DNA of 64,000 nt from the NCBI RefSeq assembly GCF_010974945.1, contig NZ_JAAIVB010000073.1, positions 1 through 64,000 of the forward strand, given 5' to 3'. The stretch's first letter is position 1. Each line of letters opens with the position of its first letter. Positions 51,948-59,600 of this stretch are shown here, piece after piece. This DNA is from Noviherbaspirillum galbum (GTDB taxonomy: Bacteria; Pseudomonadota; Gammaproteobacteria; Burkholderiales; Burkholderiaceae_D). The notes below the pieces were generated by a model. The model was not told the DNA's origin. It worked only from the letters and a program-made list of their open reading frames with translations, and made no database searches. Both the position numbers and the translations under genes were made by a program.

Positions 51948-53744
51948 TTAGTCGTGCAGCTTGATGCCGAAGCGCAGCGCGATGCCCAGGCCGATCGCGA
52001 CCAGGGTGATGTTGATGAAGGACAGCGCGGCCACCAGGTCGACCGCTCCGGATGCCCACATCGAGACCAGCATGGCGCCGATCACCTCGGTGCCGGGAGA
52101 AAGCAGGTACACGCCGGTCGAATATTCGCGTTCGAAGATCAGGAACACCATCAGCCAGGCGCCCATCATGCCGAACTTCACCAGCGGCAGGGTGACGTCG
52201 CGCGTGACCTGGCCGCGGCTGGCGCCGACCGCCCGTGCCGCTTCCTCGAGTTCCGGTCCGACCTGCAACAGCGAGGTCGAGATCAGGCGCAGGCCGTAAG
52301 CCATCCACACCACCGAGTAGGCCAGCCACACCGAGAAGATCGTCGAGCGCAGTGCGCGCAGCTGCGGAATGAAGTTCTCCGAGAGCCAGTTCGCGATGTC
52401 GTTGTCGAACCACTTCAATGCGCTGTCGAGCGTGGCGGGAACGAAGAGGAACACCCAGAGGAAGGACAGGCCTGCCAGCAGGCCGGGCACCGCGCGCGGC
52501 ACCAGCACGCTGTAGTCCAGGAAGCGGGTGATGCCGTCGGGCTTGCGATGTCCGGCGAGCGCGATCGCCGAATAGCAGATCACTGCCACGCCGCCGCCGA
52601 TCACGCCGATCAGGACGGTGTTGACGATGCCGCGAACCAGCGACGGCTGGTCGAAGATGTCGCGGAAATGCTGGATCGTCAACGCTTCGGACAGCTTCAC
52701 GCCTTCACCCCAGTAGGACACGACGGAGCGCAGCGCGATGCCGGAGAGAGGGATGAAGATGGTAAAGATCAGCCATGCGGCGATGAAGCCGAACGCCACC
52801 CACTTCCATTTGCCCAGGGGCAGCGCCTTCTGGCGCGCGCCCTTGCCCTTGATGGACACGTATTTGTTGGCCGACTTGAGCAGCCAGCGCTGCAGCATCA
52901 CCAGCGGCATCGTGACCGCCACCAGGCAGACAGCCACCGCCGCCATCAGGTGATACGACGGCGTGCCCAGCTTGTTCGTCAGCTTGTACAGGTAGGTGGC
53001 CAGCACCAGGTGGCCTTCCGGATCGCCCAGCACCAGCACCAGGCCGAACACTTCGAAGCCGAGGAAGAACACCAGCACTCCGGCATACGCCAGCGCCGGC
53101 ATGATCATCGGCAGGGACACGTTGAGCGCCACCTGAAACGGCGATGCCCCGGATACGCGCGCGGCTTCCTCGACGTCCGATCCCAGGCTCTTGAGCGCGG
53201 AGGACGAGTACAGGTAGACGTGCGGCACGTGCGTCAGGCCGGCAATGATGACGATGGAAACGAAAGAGTAGATGTTCCAGGGCTGCACGCCGATGAGCTG
53301 CTTGACCCACAAGGTGTAGAAACCGACCGGACCCATGGACACCACGTAGCCGAAGGCCATCACCATCGGCGACACGAAGATTGGCACCAGCAGCAGCGGG
53401 CTGATCCATTTCCGGCCCGGCAGGTCGGTGCGCACCATCAGGAACGCGAGCATCGCCCCGAGCGGCACGGCGATGACGGTCAGTCCCGTGGCCAGCGCGA
53501 AGCCGTTGATGAAGGCCTGGCGGAAGTCCGGATCGTCGAAGATGAAGCTGTACGAATCCAGGCCGAATTCCTTCATCGGCATAAAGAAAGGCGCGGACAG
53601 GAAGCTCTGGTAAAAGATCAGCAGCAGGGGCAGGAAGATCGCGATCGCGGTGAGCGTCACGACGATGCCGCGCGGCCAGTTCAGCCGGCGCCGCCAGGGC
53701 TTGCGTTCGGCCTCGGCCGTCTGCGGGAGGGAAATGGTTTGCAT
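51948..53744 (-). CDS. ABC transporter permease, two fused permease domains (FbpB-type)
   Basis: 598 residues with two BPD_transp_1 halves. Each has an EAA loop: EEAARVSGASPFQVALNVSLPMIMPAL in the first half and EEAARAVGASRGQVTRDVTLPLVKF in the second. About 12 membrane helices. Fused permeases are normal for the FbpB/AfuB/SfuB group (ferric iron, sugar phosphates, related anions). Belongs with the binding protein upstream and the ATPase downstream. Confidence 0.94.
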   Translation of the reverse strand: MQTISLPQTAEAERKPWRRRLNWPRGIVVTLTAIAIFLPLLLIFYQSFLSAPFFMPMKEFGLDSYSFIFDDPDFRQAFINGFALATGLTVIAVPLGAMLAFLMVRTDLPGRKWISPLLLVPIFVSPMVMAFGYVVSMGPVGFYTLWVKQLIGVQPWNIYSFVSIVIIAGLTHVPHVYLYSSSALKSLGSDVEEAARVSGASPFQVALNVSLPMIMPALAYAGVLVFFLGFEVFGLVLVLGDPEGHLVLATYLYKLTNKLGTPSYHLMAAVAVCLVAVTMPLVMLQRWLLKSANKYVSIKGKGARQKALPLGKWKWVAFGFIAAWLIFTIFIPLSGIALRSVVSYWGEGVKLSEALTIQHFRDIFDQPSLVRGIVNTVLIGVIGGGVAVICYSAIALAGHRKPDGITRFLDYSVLVPRAVPGLLAGLSFLWVFLFVPATLDSALKWFDNDIANWLSENFIPQLRALRSTIFSVWLAYSVVWMAYGLRLISTSLLQVGPELEEAARAVGASRGQVTRDVTLPLVKFGMMGAWLMVFLIFEREYSTGVYLLSPGTEVIGAMLVSMWASGAVDLVAALSFINITLVAIGLGIALRFGIKLHD

Positions 53745-53762
53745 GGAAGTCTCGGTCGGTGC

Positions 53763-53808
53763 AAAAAGACGTGCCCGGCTGCCGTCATGAAGCTCGCCAG
53801 CCGGGCAC
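53763..53808 (-). terminator. Attenuating terminator between binding-protein and permease genes
   Basis: GTGCCCGGCTG (53771-53781) pairs perfectly with CAGCCGGGCAC (53798-53808). Read on the minus strand the hairpin is followed by GTCTTTTTGC. It lies 9 bases past the binding-protein stop and upstream of the permease start, so partial termination here would give more binding protein than permease. Confidence 0.75.
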
Positions 53809-53816
53809 GAAGGGGA

Positions 53817-54911
53817 TTACTTCTTCATCGATTCTTTCCACTGCTTCATGAAGCCGAGGCGCTTGCCCTGGTCCAGGTATTGCAGCAGGTCGGCATTGAC
53901 TGCCAGCGGCTTGAGGCCCTTGCCGATTTCCTTGGTCAGCTCGGCCGACGTGGTTTCGCCGGTCACGTCCGAGCGGATGGCATACAGCTTGGCGTCGTTC
54001 GCAACCGCGGTCTGGCCGCGCTTGGACAGCATGTAGTCGATCCACAGCTTCGCGGCATTGGGATGCTTGGACGACTTGCTGATGAACTGCACGCGGGACA
54101 GCACCAGGGTGTAATCCTTGGGAATCACGACACCGAGGTTGGGGTCCTTCTTGGCGCGCACCAGCGCATAGGAGCCGAGGATGTTATAGCCCAGCAGGTT
54201 CTCGCCCGAGGAGACGCGCTCGAGCATGGTGCCGGTGGAGGATTGCACGCGCACCGCGACCGAGCCCAGCGCCTTCGCCAGGTCCCAGAAATGGTCGTTG
54301 GCCTTCAGGTCCTGGGTGATGAACATGAAGCCCACGCCGGACTTCTCGATGTCATAGGTGATGACCTTGTCCTTGAACTTGTCGGCCTTGGTCGTCAGCA
54401 GCTTCGCCAGGTCCGCATGGGTCTGGGGAATCTCGTCGCCGGTGACCTGGCGCTTGTTGTAGACGAAGACCGCGGGCTCGAAGGTCGTGCCGTAGGCCGT
54501 GTCCTTGAACGACGCCCAGGCTGGCAGCGCGCCCGATTCGGCCGACTTGTACTGCAGGCCGTAGCCGTCGTTGACCAGCTTCACCTGCAGGTCCATGGCG
54601 GACGACCAGAGGACGTCGGCGGTCGCGCCGCCGGCCGCCACTTCGGAGATGAAGCGGTTGTAGATCTCGGTGGAGTTCATGTCGTTGTACTCGACCTTGA
54701 CGTCGGGGTACATCGCATTGAAGTCCTTCACCAGCGATTCGGCGGCCTTGGTATCGGTAGCGGAATAGATCACCACCTTGCCTTCCTTCTTGGCAGCGTC
54801 GACGATCTTGGCATAGTCTGCCGGATAGCCTGCGGGAACCTGGGCCATCGCCGCCTGGGAGGCGCCAAAGGCCAGTACGAAGGCGGTTGCAATCATTTTC
54901 CTCGAAAACAT
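53817..54911 (-). CDS. ABC transporter periplasmic binding protein (Fbp/Afu-like)
   Basis: 364 residues, signal peptide about 1-23 (MFSRKMIATAFVLAFGASQAAMA). The mature part begins with the class II binding-protein fold: GKVVIYSATDTKAAESLVKDF, then SSAMDLQVKLVNDGYG. AAGGAG precedes the ATG. The double tyrosine that binds iron in FbpA is not seen at the expected place (GYNILGSYALV), so ferric iron is doubtful; AfuA relatives carry sugar phosphates, others phosphonates or organic acids. Control by TctDE (see below) would favour an organic acid or chelate. Confidence 0.9.
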   Translation of the reverse strand: MFSRKMIATAFVLAFGASQAAMAQVPAGYPADYAKIVDAAKKEGKVVIYSATDTKAAESLVKDFNAMYPDVKVEYNDMNSTEIYNRFISEVAAGGATADVLWSSAMDLQVKLVNDGYGLQYKSAESGALPAWASFKDTAYGTTFEPAVFVYNKRQVTGDEIPQTHADLAKLLTTKADKFKDKVITYDIEKSGVGFMFITQDLKANDHFWDLAKALGSVAVRVQSSTGTMLERVSSGENLLGYNILGSYALVRAKKDPNLGVVIPKDYTLVLSRVQFISKSSKHPNAAKLWIDYMLSKRGQTAVANDAKLYAIRSDVTGETTSAELTKEIGKGLKPLAVNADLLQYLDQGKRLGFMKQWKESMKK

Positions 54912-54951
54912 AAGTCACTCCTTGTTGTTGGAATTGAATCGGTTTTGAAAC

Positions 54952-55941
54952 TCAACGTAACAGCCCGAGATCGCGGGCCTGCTTGCCTGCCTGTTCAACG
55001 GTTTTCTTCACATACCCGGTAAATGCCGCGCCGGTCATGGCGAAGGGATACAAGCCATGTTCCGCGCGCAGGCGGTCGAAGGCCGGCGTGGACATCATGC
55101 GGTCGAAGCGCCTGACCCAGGCCTGGTAGTCCGCGTCGCTGACGTCGGGGCCCATGTACACGCCCCGGATGATCGGCCAGGACAGGTCGAAACCCTGCTC
55201 GCGCGCCGTCGGCACGTCCTGCAACACCCCCGGCAGTCGGGCGTCCGCCAGGACCGCCAGCACCCGGATGTCGCCGCTGGCGAGATGCAGCACCGCTTCG
55301 GAGGCATCGCCGGAAACCACCTGCACATGTCCCGCCATCAGGGCGGTGAAGGCTTCGCCGCCGCCTTCGAAGGCAACGAACCGCAGCTTGCGCGGATCGC
55401 CGCCGACCGCCTTGGCCAGCAGCCCCATCTTGATCCAGTCCTGGCTGCCGATGGTGCCTCCCCCGCCGACCGGCAGCGTCGACGGATCTTTCCGGATCGC
55501 CTCGACCAGCTCGCGCAGGGTCTTGTAGGGAGAGTCGCGGCGCACCGCGATCATGCCGTAGTCGGTGCCGATGCCCGCGACCCAGCGCACGTCATCCGTC
55601 GTGAACCTGCCAAACTTTCCCAGTGCCATGTTCATCAGCGAACCGCCGGAAAAGGCGACCACGGTGTTTGGGCCGGCGCGCCGTTGCGAGATGACCATGT
55701 TCCAGGCGACCGCGCCTATGCCCCCGGGCAAATAGCTCAGGTGCATGGAAGCGGCGGCCGGCTCGATGACGGCCATGCCCTTGCGCACCAGCTTGCAGGT
55801 AAGGTCGAAACCGCCGCCCGGCTTGGAGGGAACGATGCATTCGGTGGCGGCATCCGCCTGGGCGGCGAACGCGTTCGCGCCAGCCAGGCTGGCGGCCGCC
55901 CATAACACCATCAGCAGGCAACGGATGAACGTCTCTCTCAC
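54952..55941 (-). CDS. tctC: TctC/Bug family periplasmic solute receptor
   Basis: 329 residues with a signal peptide (about 1-27, AGANAFAAQA). The Bug fold is clear: CIVPSKPGGGFDLTCKLVRKGM at the start and SGGSLMNMALGKFGRFTTDDVRWVAGIG. Bug receptors bind carboxylates such as citrate and work with TctA/TctB or as signal partners of TctE. No tctA or tctB is in the window; an ABC binding-protein gene follows 40 bases downstream. Start codon GTG (55939-55941). Divergent from tctD with an 11-base direct repeat between. Confidence 0.92.
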   Translation of the reverse strand: MRETFIRCLLMVLWAAASLAGANAFAAQADAATECIVPSKPGGGFDLTCKLVRKGMAVIEPAAASMHLSYLPGGIGAVAWNMVISQRRAGPNTVVAFSGGSLMNMALGKFGRFTTDDVRWVAGIGTDYGMIAVRRDSPYKTLRELVEAIRKDPSTLPVGGGGTIGSQDWIKMGLLAKAVGGDPRKLRFVAFEGGGEAFTALMAGHVQVVSGDASEAVLHLASGDIRVLAVLADARLPGVLQDVPTAREQGFDLSWPIIRGVYMGPDVSDADYQAWVRRFDRMMSTPAFDRLRAEHGLYPFAMTGAAFTGYVKKTVEQAGKQARDLGLLR

Positions 55942-55990
55942 GATCCTTGTTCCGGAATTTTCGTTATGGCGTCGATCCTAACCAGCCGTT

Positions 55991-56012
55991 CTTTCAATTG
56001 GCTTTCAATCGG
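55991..56012 (+). promoter_or_regulatory. Tandem 11-base direct repeat, candidate TctD binding site
   Basis: CTTTCAATTGG (55991-56001) followed directly by CTTTCAATCGG (56002-56012), 10 of 11 identical, phased one helical turn. OmpR/PhoB-type regulators such as TctD bind head-to-tail repeats with this period. It lies 50-71 bases upstream of the tctC start and about 170 bases before tctD. Confidence 0.6.
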
Positions 56013-56182
56013 CACGCGGCCAATTTCCGGTCCAGGGCGCGTTGTGCGGCCGCCGCAATGAACGAAGCAACGAATAACTGTTGGGCAAGACGTGGCCTGC
56101 CGGGGCAAGCTGCCTTATCCTGTATACGGGACACGAACCGTGTAATGCAACCGCTTTCATAGACGACAAAGAGACGACCGAC

Positions 56183-56860
56183 ATGCGCATCCTGCTGGTG
56201 GAAGACCACGCCGAACTTTCCCGCCTGGTGGCCAAGGCCCTGCAGGATGCCCGGCTGACGGTGGAGTGCGCCATGGACGGGGCCGATGCGGACGCCCTGC
56301 TGCATACCCAGGAATACGCCCTCGTGATCCTCGACCTGAGCCTGCCCAGGATGGATGGCCTGGACGTGCTCAGGCGCATGCGCGCCCGCGGCAGCAAGAC
56401 GCCGGTGCTGGTGCTGACCGCCCGCGGCGGGCTGAACGACCGGGTCCAGGGGCTCAACCTCGGCGCCGACGACTACCTCGCCAAGCCCTTCGAGCTCGCC
56501 GAACTGGAAGCCAGGGTCAAGGCTTTGCTGCGGCGCACCCAGGGCAATGAAAACCTCGTCCTGAGCTGCGGCGCCCTCTCCTTCGACACGGTGTCGCGCA
56601 TGTTCACCTACGGCGGCGAGCCACTGGCGCTGACGCCGCGCGAGCATTCGGTGCTGGAAGCGCTGATCAACCGCGCCGGGCGCGCGGTGTCCAAGGAAAA
56701 GCTGTTCGACGAGGTGTTCGCCCTGGAGGACGACGCCAACCGCGATGCCATCGAGATCTACGTGCACCGCCTGCGCAAGAAGCTCGAACGGCTGGAGTCC
56801 GGACGCGTCGCCATCACCACCCTGCGCGGCCTGGGCTACCTGCTGGAAGTGGCGAAATGA
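56183..56860 (+). CDS. tctD: Response regulator, OmpR family (TctD)
   Basis: 225 residues. Receiver domain about 1-115 with acidic pocket EDH, phospho-acceptor D51 (LDLSLPRMDG) and the conserved lysine in DYLAKPFEL. The OmpR winged helix at about 130-220 has PLALTPREHSVLEALINRAGRAVSKEKLFDEVF and NAIEIYVHRLRKKL-type recognition residues (DAIEIYVHRLRKKL). Likely controls the divergent tctC and the ABC genes beyond it. ATG 56183; the histidine kinase gene overlaps its stop by 4 bases. Confidence 0.95.
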   Translation: MRILLVEDHAELSRLVAKALQDARLTVECAMDGADADALLHTQEYALVILDLSLPRMDGLDVLRRMRARGSKTPVLVLTARGGLNDRVQGLNLGADDYLAKPFELAELEARVKALLRRTQGNENLVLSCGALSFDTVSRMFTYGGEPLALTPREHSVLEALINRAGRAVSKEKLFDEVFALEDDANRDAIEIYVHRLRKKLERLESGRVAITTLRGLGYLLEVAK

Positions 56861-58278
56861 CATCCTCGCCGGAAAGGAAGCTCGGCAGCCTGCGCGGCCA
56901 GCTGCTGCGCTGGCTGCTGATTCCGCTGGCCATCCTGGTGGCGCTCGATGCGATTTCCGTCTACCAGAACGCGCTGGAAGCGGCCGACCAGGCCTATGAC
57001 CGTTCACTGCTGGCATCGACCCGCGCCCTCGCCGAACGCGTCACCATCGTCAACGGCAAGGTCGCCGCCGACGTGCCCTACGTGGCGCTCGACAGCTTCG
57101 AGACCGATACCCTCGGCCGCCTTTACTACAAGGTCACCGGACTGGACGGCGAGATGGTCGCCGGCTTCGATGACCTGCCTCCCCTGCCGCGCGGCGTCAA
57201 GCGTTCGGAAGCCTACCCTGCCCTGGTCTACTTCTATCCCGCCACCTACCACGGCGAGGCGGTGCGCATCGCCGCGCTGTACCAGCCGGTATACGACGAC
57301 ACCATGCGCGGCATCGCGCTCATCCAGGTCGGCGAATCGCAGGAGGCGCGGCGCGACCTGTCGCGCAAGATCCTGGTCGAGACGCTGTCGCGCCAGGCCT
57401 TGCTGGTGGCGGCGGCGGCGCTGCTGGCCTGGATTGCGGTCAGCATCGTGCTGCGTCCCCTCATGCAGCTCAAGGCCGACGTGGAAGTGCGCGAGCCCAC
57501 CGACCTGTCCGACTTCGACCCGTCGCATGTGCACAAGGAAGTGCGGCCGCTCGTGGCGGCAATGAACGGTTATATGGGCAGGCTGGACCGCCTGATCACC
57601 GGCCAGCGCCGCTTCATCGCCGACGCCTCGCACCAGCTGCGCACGCCGCTGACCGTGCTCAAGACCCAGGCCGAACTGGCCCTGCGCGAGAACGATCCGC
57701 GCGCCCTGCGCGACATCGTGGAAGGCATGGCACGCACCACCGATGCCACCGTCCATCTCGCCAACCGGCTGCTGACGCTGGCGCGCGCCGGCCATGGTTC
57801 CATGGAAGCGCAGCAGGAAGACTGCGCGCTGGGCGACCTGCTGCGCCACGTCGGACTGGAACTCGCGCAGCAGGCGGTCGCCAAGGACATCGACCTGTCG
57901 TTCGAGGGCGAAGCCAACCCTAGTGTCCTGGGCAATGGCCTGCTGCTGCATGAGATGGTGGCCAACCTCGTGGACAACGCCATCCGCTATACGCCCGCCG
58001 GCGGGCAGGTGACCCTGCGCGCGCATGACGACCCCCCGCGCATCGAGGTCGAGGACTCCGGGCCAGGGGTGCCGCCCGATGAAAGGGAACGCGTGTTTGC
58101 CCCGTTCTACCGCACGTCGACCGCCCATTCCGCGAATGCGGAGGGGACCGGCCTCGGCTTGACGATCGTGCGCGACATTGCGGCGCTGCACCAGGCGCGG
58201 GTGACGCTGCGCGGCCGTCCGCAGGGCAGCGGCCTGCTCGCGGAAGTGTCTTTTTCGACCTCGCGGCATGGTGCGTGA
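56857..58278 (+). CDS. tctE: Sensor histidine kinase (TctE)
   Basis: 473 residues. Membrane helix about 20-36, a periplasmic 2CSK_N sensor domain to about residue 175, second helix about 176-196, HisKA with H259 (ASHQLRTPLTVL), and HATPase with NLVDNAIRYTP, DSGPGVP and GTGLGLTIV. The 2CSK_N sensor domain is the one that in Bug-linked systems contacts a TctC-type receptor. Pairs with TctD. Confidence 0.95.
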   Translation: MTSSPERKLGSLRGQLLRWLLIPLAILVALDAISVYQNALEAADQAYDRSLLASTRALAERVTIVNGKVAADVPYVALDSFETDTLGRLYYKVTGLDGEMVAGFDDLPPLPRGVKRSEAYPALVYFYPATYHGEAVRIAALYQPVYDDTMRGIALIQVGESQEARRDLSRKILVETLSRQALLVAAAALLAWIAVSIVLRPLMQLKADVEVREPTDLSDFDPSHVHKEVRPLVAAMNGYMGRLDRLITGQRRFIADASHQLRTPLTVLKTQAELALRENDPRALRDIVEGMARTTDATVHLANRLLTLARAGHGSMEAQQEDCALGDLLRHVGLELAQQAVAKDIDLSFEGEANPSVLGNGLLLHEMVANLVDNAIRYTPAGGQVTLRAHDDPPRIEVEDSGPGVPPDERERVFAPFYRTSTAHSANAEGTGLGLTIVRDIAALHQARVTLRGRPQGSGLLAEVSFSTSRHGA

Positions 58279-58447
58279 CACAAACGCCGGAAGCGAAATT
58301 GATGTTTGACAAACCCGGCGATGCTTGCCACGCTTTGTCACATATTCGTCACGGCATCTTGCAACCGATTGTGAAAGCCCGCATCTAAATGAAACTTTGC
58401 TGCTACTTTATGCACAGCAACTTATTATCGAGACAACAGGACCCTTC

Positions 58448-59455
58448 ATGATCGTGCATATCGGACGACATGCCATGCCGATGCTGCTTGCCACCTTGCT
58501 GCTGGCGGCATGCGGCGGCGGCGGCAACGGCACCGCCAGTTCAACCACTGACAGCAGCGCAAGCAATGCCGCCGCGGCATCGCAGACGACGCCGGCGACC
58601 ACGGCGACGACCGAAGCCGGCGCACCCGCCCTGACCGGCGATACCGCCACCGACGGATACAACTGGTTTAACTTCCGCCGCCAGCAGCTTGGCCTCGCGG
58701 CTTTCAGCCGCAATGCCAAGATCGACTCCGCCGCCCTCGGGCATTCCAACTACCAGAAGGTCAACAACGTCATCACGCACGAGCAGACGCCCGGCCTGCC
58801 CGCTTTCACCGGACGCTATGTCAACGACCGCCTGGTCGCCGCCGGCTTCACCCTCCCGAGCGACAACTACGCGTATGGCGAAGTGATCTCCAGCACCTCC
58901 GACACCTCGGGCGTGAAAGCCGCGGAAGACCTCATCGCCGCCATCTACCACCGCTTCCTGATCTTCGAGCCGATGTTCAAGCAGGCCGGTTCGGGCGCCG
59001 CCACCGTCAACAACGGGCTGACCTATTTCACCACCAACTTCGCCACCATCGGCCTGAACGGCGGACTGGCCTCCGGCACCGTCGTGACCTATCCGTTCAA
59101 CGGCCAGCAGCGCGTGCCGCTCAACTTCTTCAGCGACAATGAATCGCCCGACCCCGTCGCCTCGCGCAACGAGGTCGGCTATCCGATCAGCGTGCATGCC
59201 AACATCACCGGTTCGGTGCGCGTGACCAGCTTCACCGTCAGTCCGCGCGGCGGCAGCGCCTTGCCGGCCCAGCTGCTGGTTGGCGTCGCCAATTCGCAGG
59301 TGTCCGGCCAGACGGTCGATGTCCACACGCCCACCTCGGCCGCGGCGATCATTCCGCTCGACCGCCTGGCGGCCGGGACGACCTATGACGTGCAGTTCCG
59401 CGGCATCGTCGATGGAACGTCGGTCACGCGCAACTGGTCGTTCACGACACAGTAG
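58448..59455 (+). CDS. CAP/SCP-domain lipoprotein
   Basis: 335 residues. Lipoprotein signal with lipobox LAAC (C22), then a low-complexity Gly/Ser/Thr/Ala linker to about residue 60. The CAP domain follows (about 65-205): WFNFRRQQLGLAAFSRNAKIDSAALGHSNYQ, with HSNY and the later AAIYHRFLIFEP matching the CAP histidine and glutamate positions. A C-terminal beta-sandwich (about 240-335) ends in TYDVQFRGIVDGTSVTRNWSFTTQ. Bacterial CAP proteins of this type have unknown function. Start at ATG 58448. Confidence 0.85.
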   Translation: MIVHIGRHAMPMLLATLLLAACGGGGNGTASSTTDSSASNAAAASQTTPATTATTEAGAPALTGDTATDGYNWFNFRRQQLGLAAFSRNAKIDSAALGHSNYQKVNNVITHEQTPGLPAFTGRYVNDRLVAAGFTLPSDNYAYGEVISSTSDTSGVKAAEDLIAAIYHRFLIFEPMFKQAGSGAATVNNGLTYFTTNFATIGLNGGLASGTVVTYPFNGQQRVPLNFFSDNESPDPVASRNEVGYPISVHANITGSVRVTSFTVSPRGGSALPAQLLVGVANSQVSGQTVDVHTPTSAAAIIPLDRLAAGTTYDVQFRGIVDGTSVTRNWSFTTQ

Positions 59456-59499
59456 GCATCGCCCGCAACAAGCCTTGGCACGCCAGTCCCCGCTCTGTT

Positions 59500-59522
59500 A
59501 TCTTGTTTCGATAAGACAAGAT
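59500..59522. repeat. Inverted repeat upstream of the hybrid kinase gene
   Basis: ATCTTGT (59500-59506), 9-base spacer, ACAAGAT (59516-59522). It could be an operator or a weak terminator for the CAP gene; a T-run is absent. No gene in 59456-59600. Confidence 0.4.
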
Positions 59523-59600
59523 TTCCGGCGAGGGCGCGAGAAAGCATGACAGGCCACGAGTGGGCCGCCGTGCCCCTGCCGGATTCGTCCAGGGGGCGGG

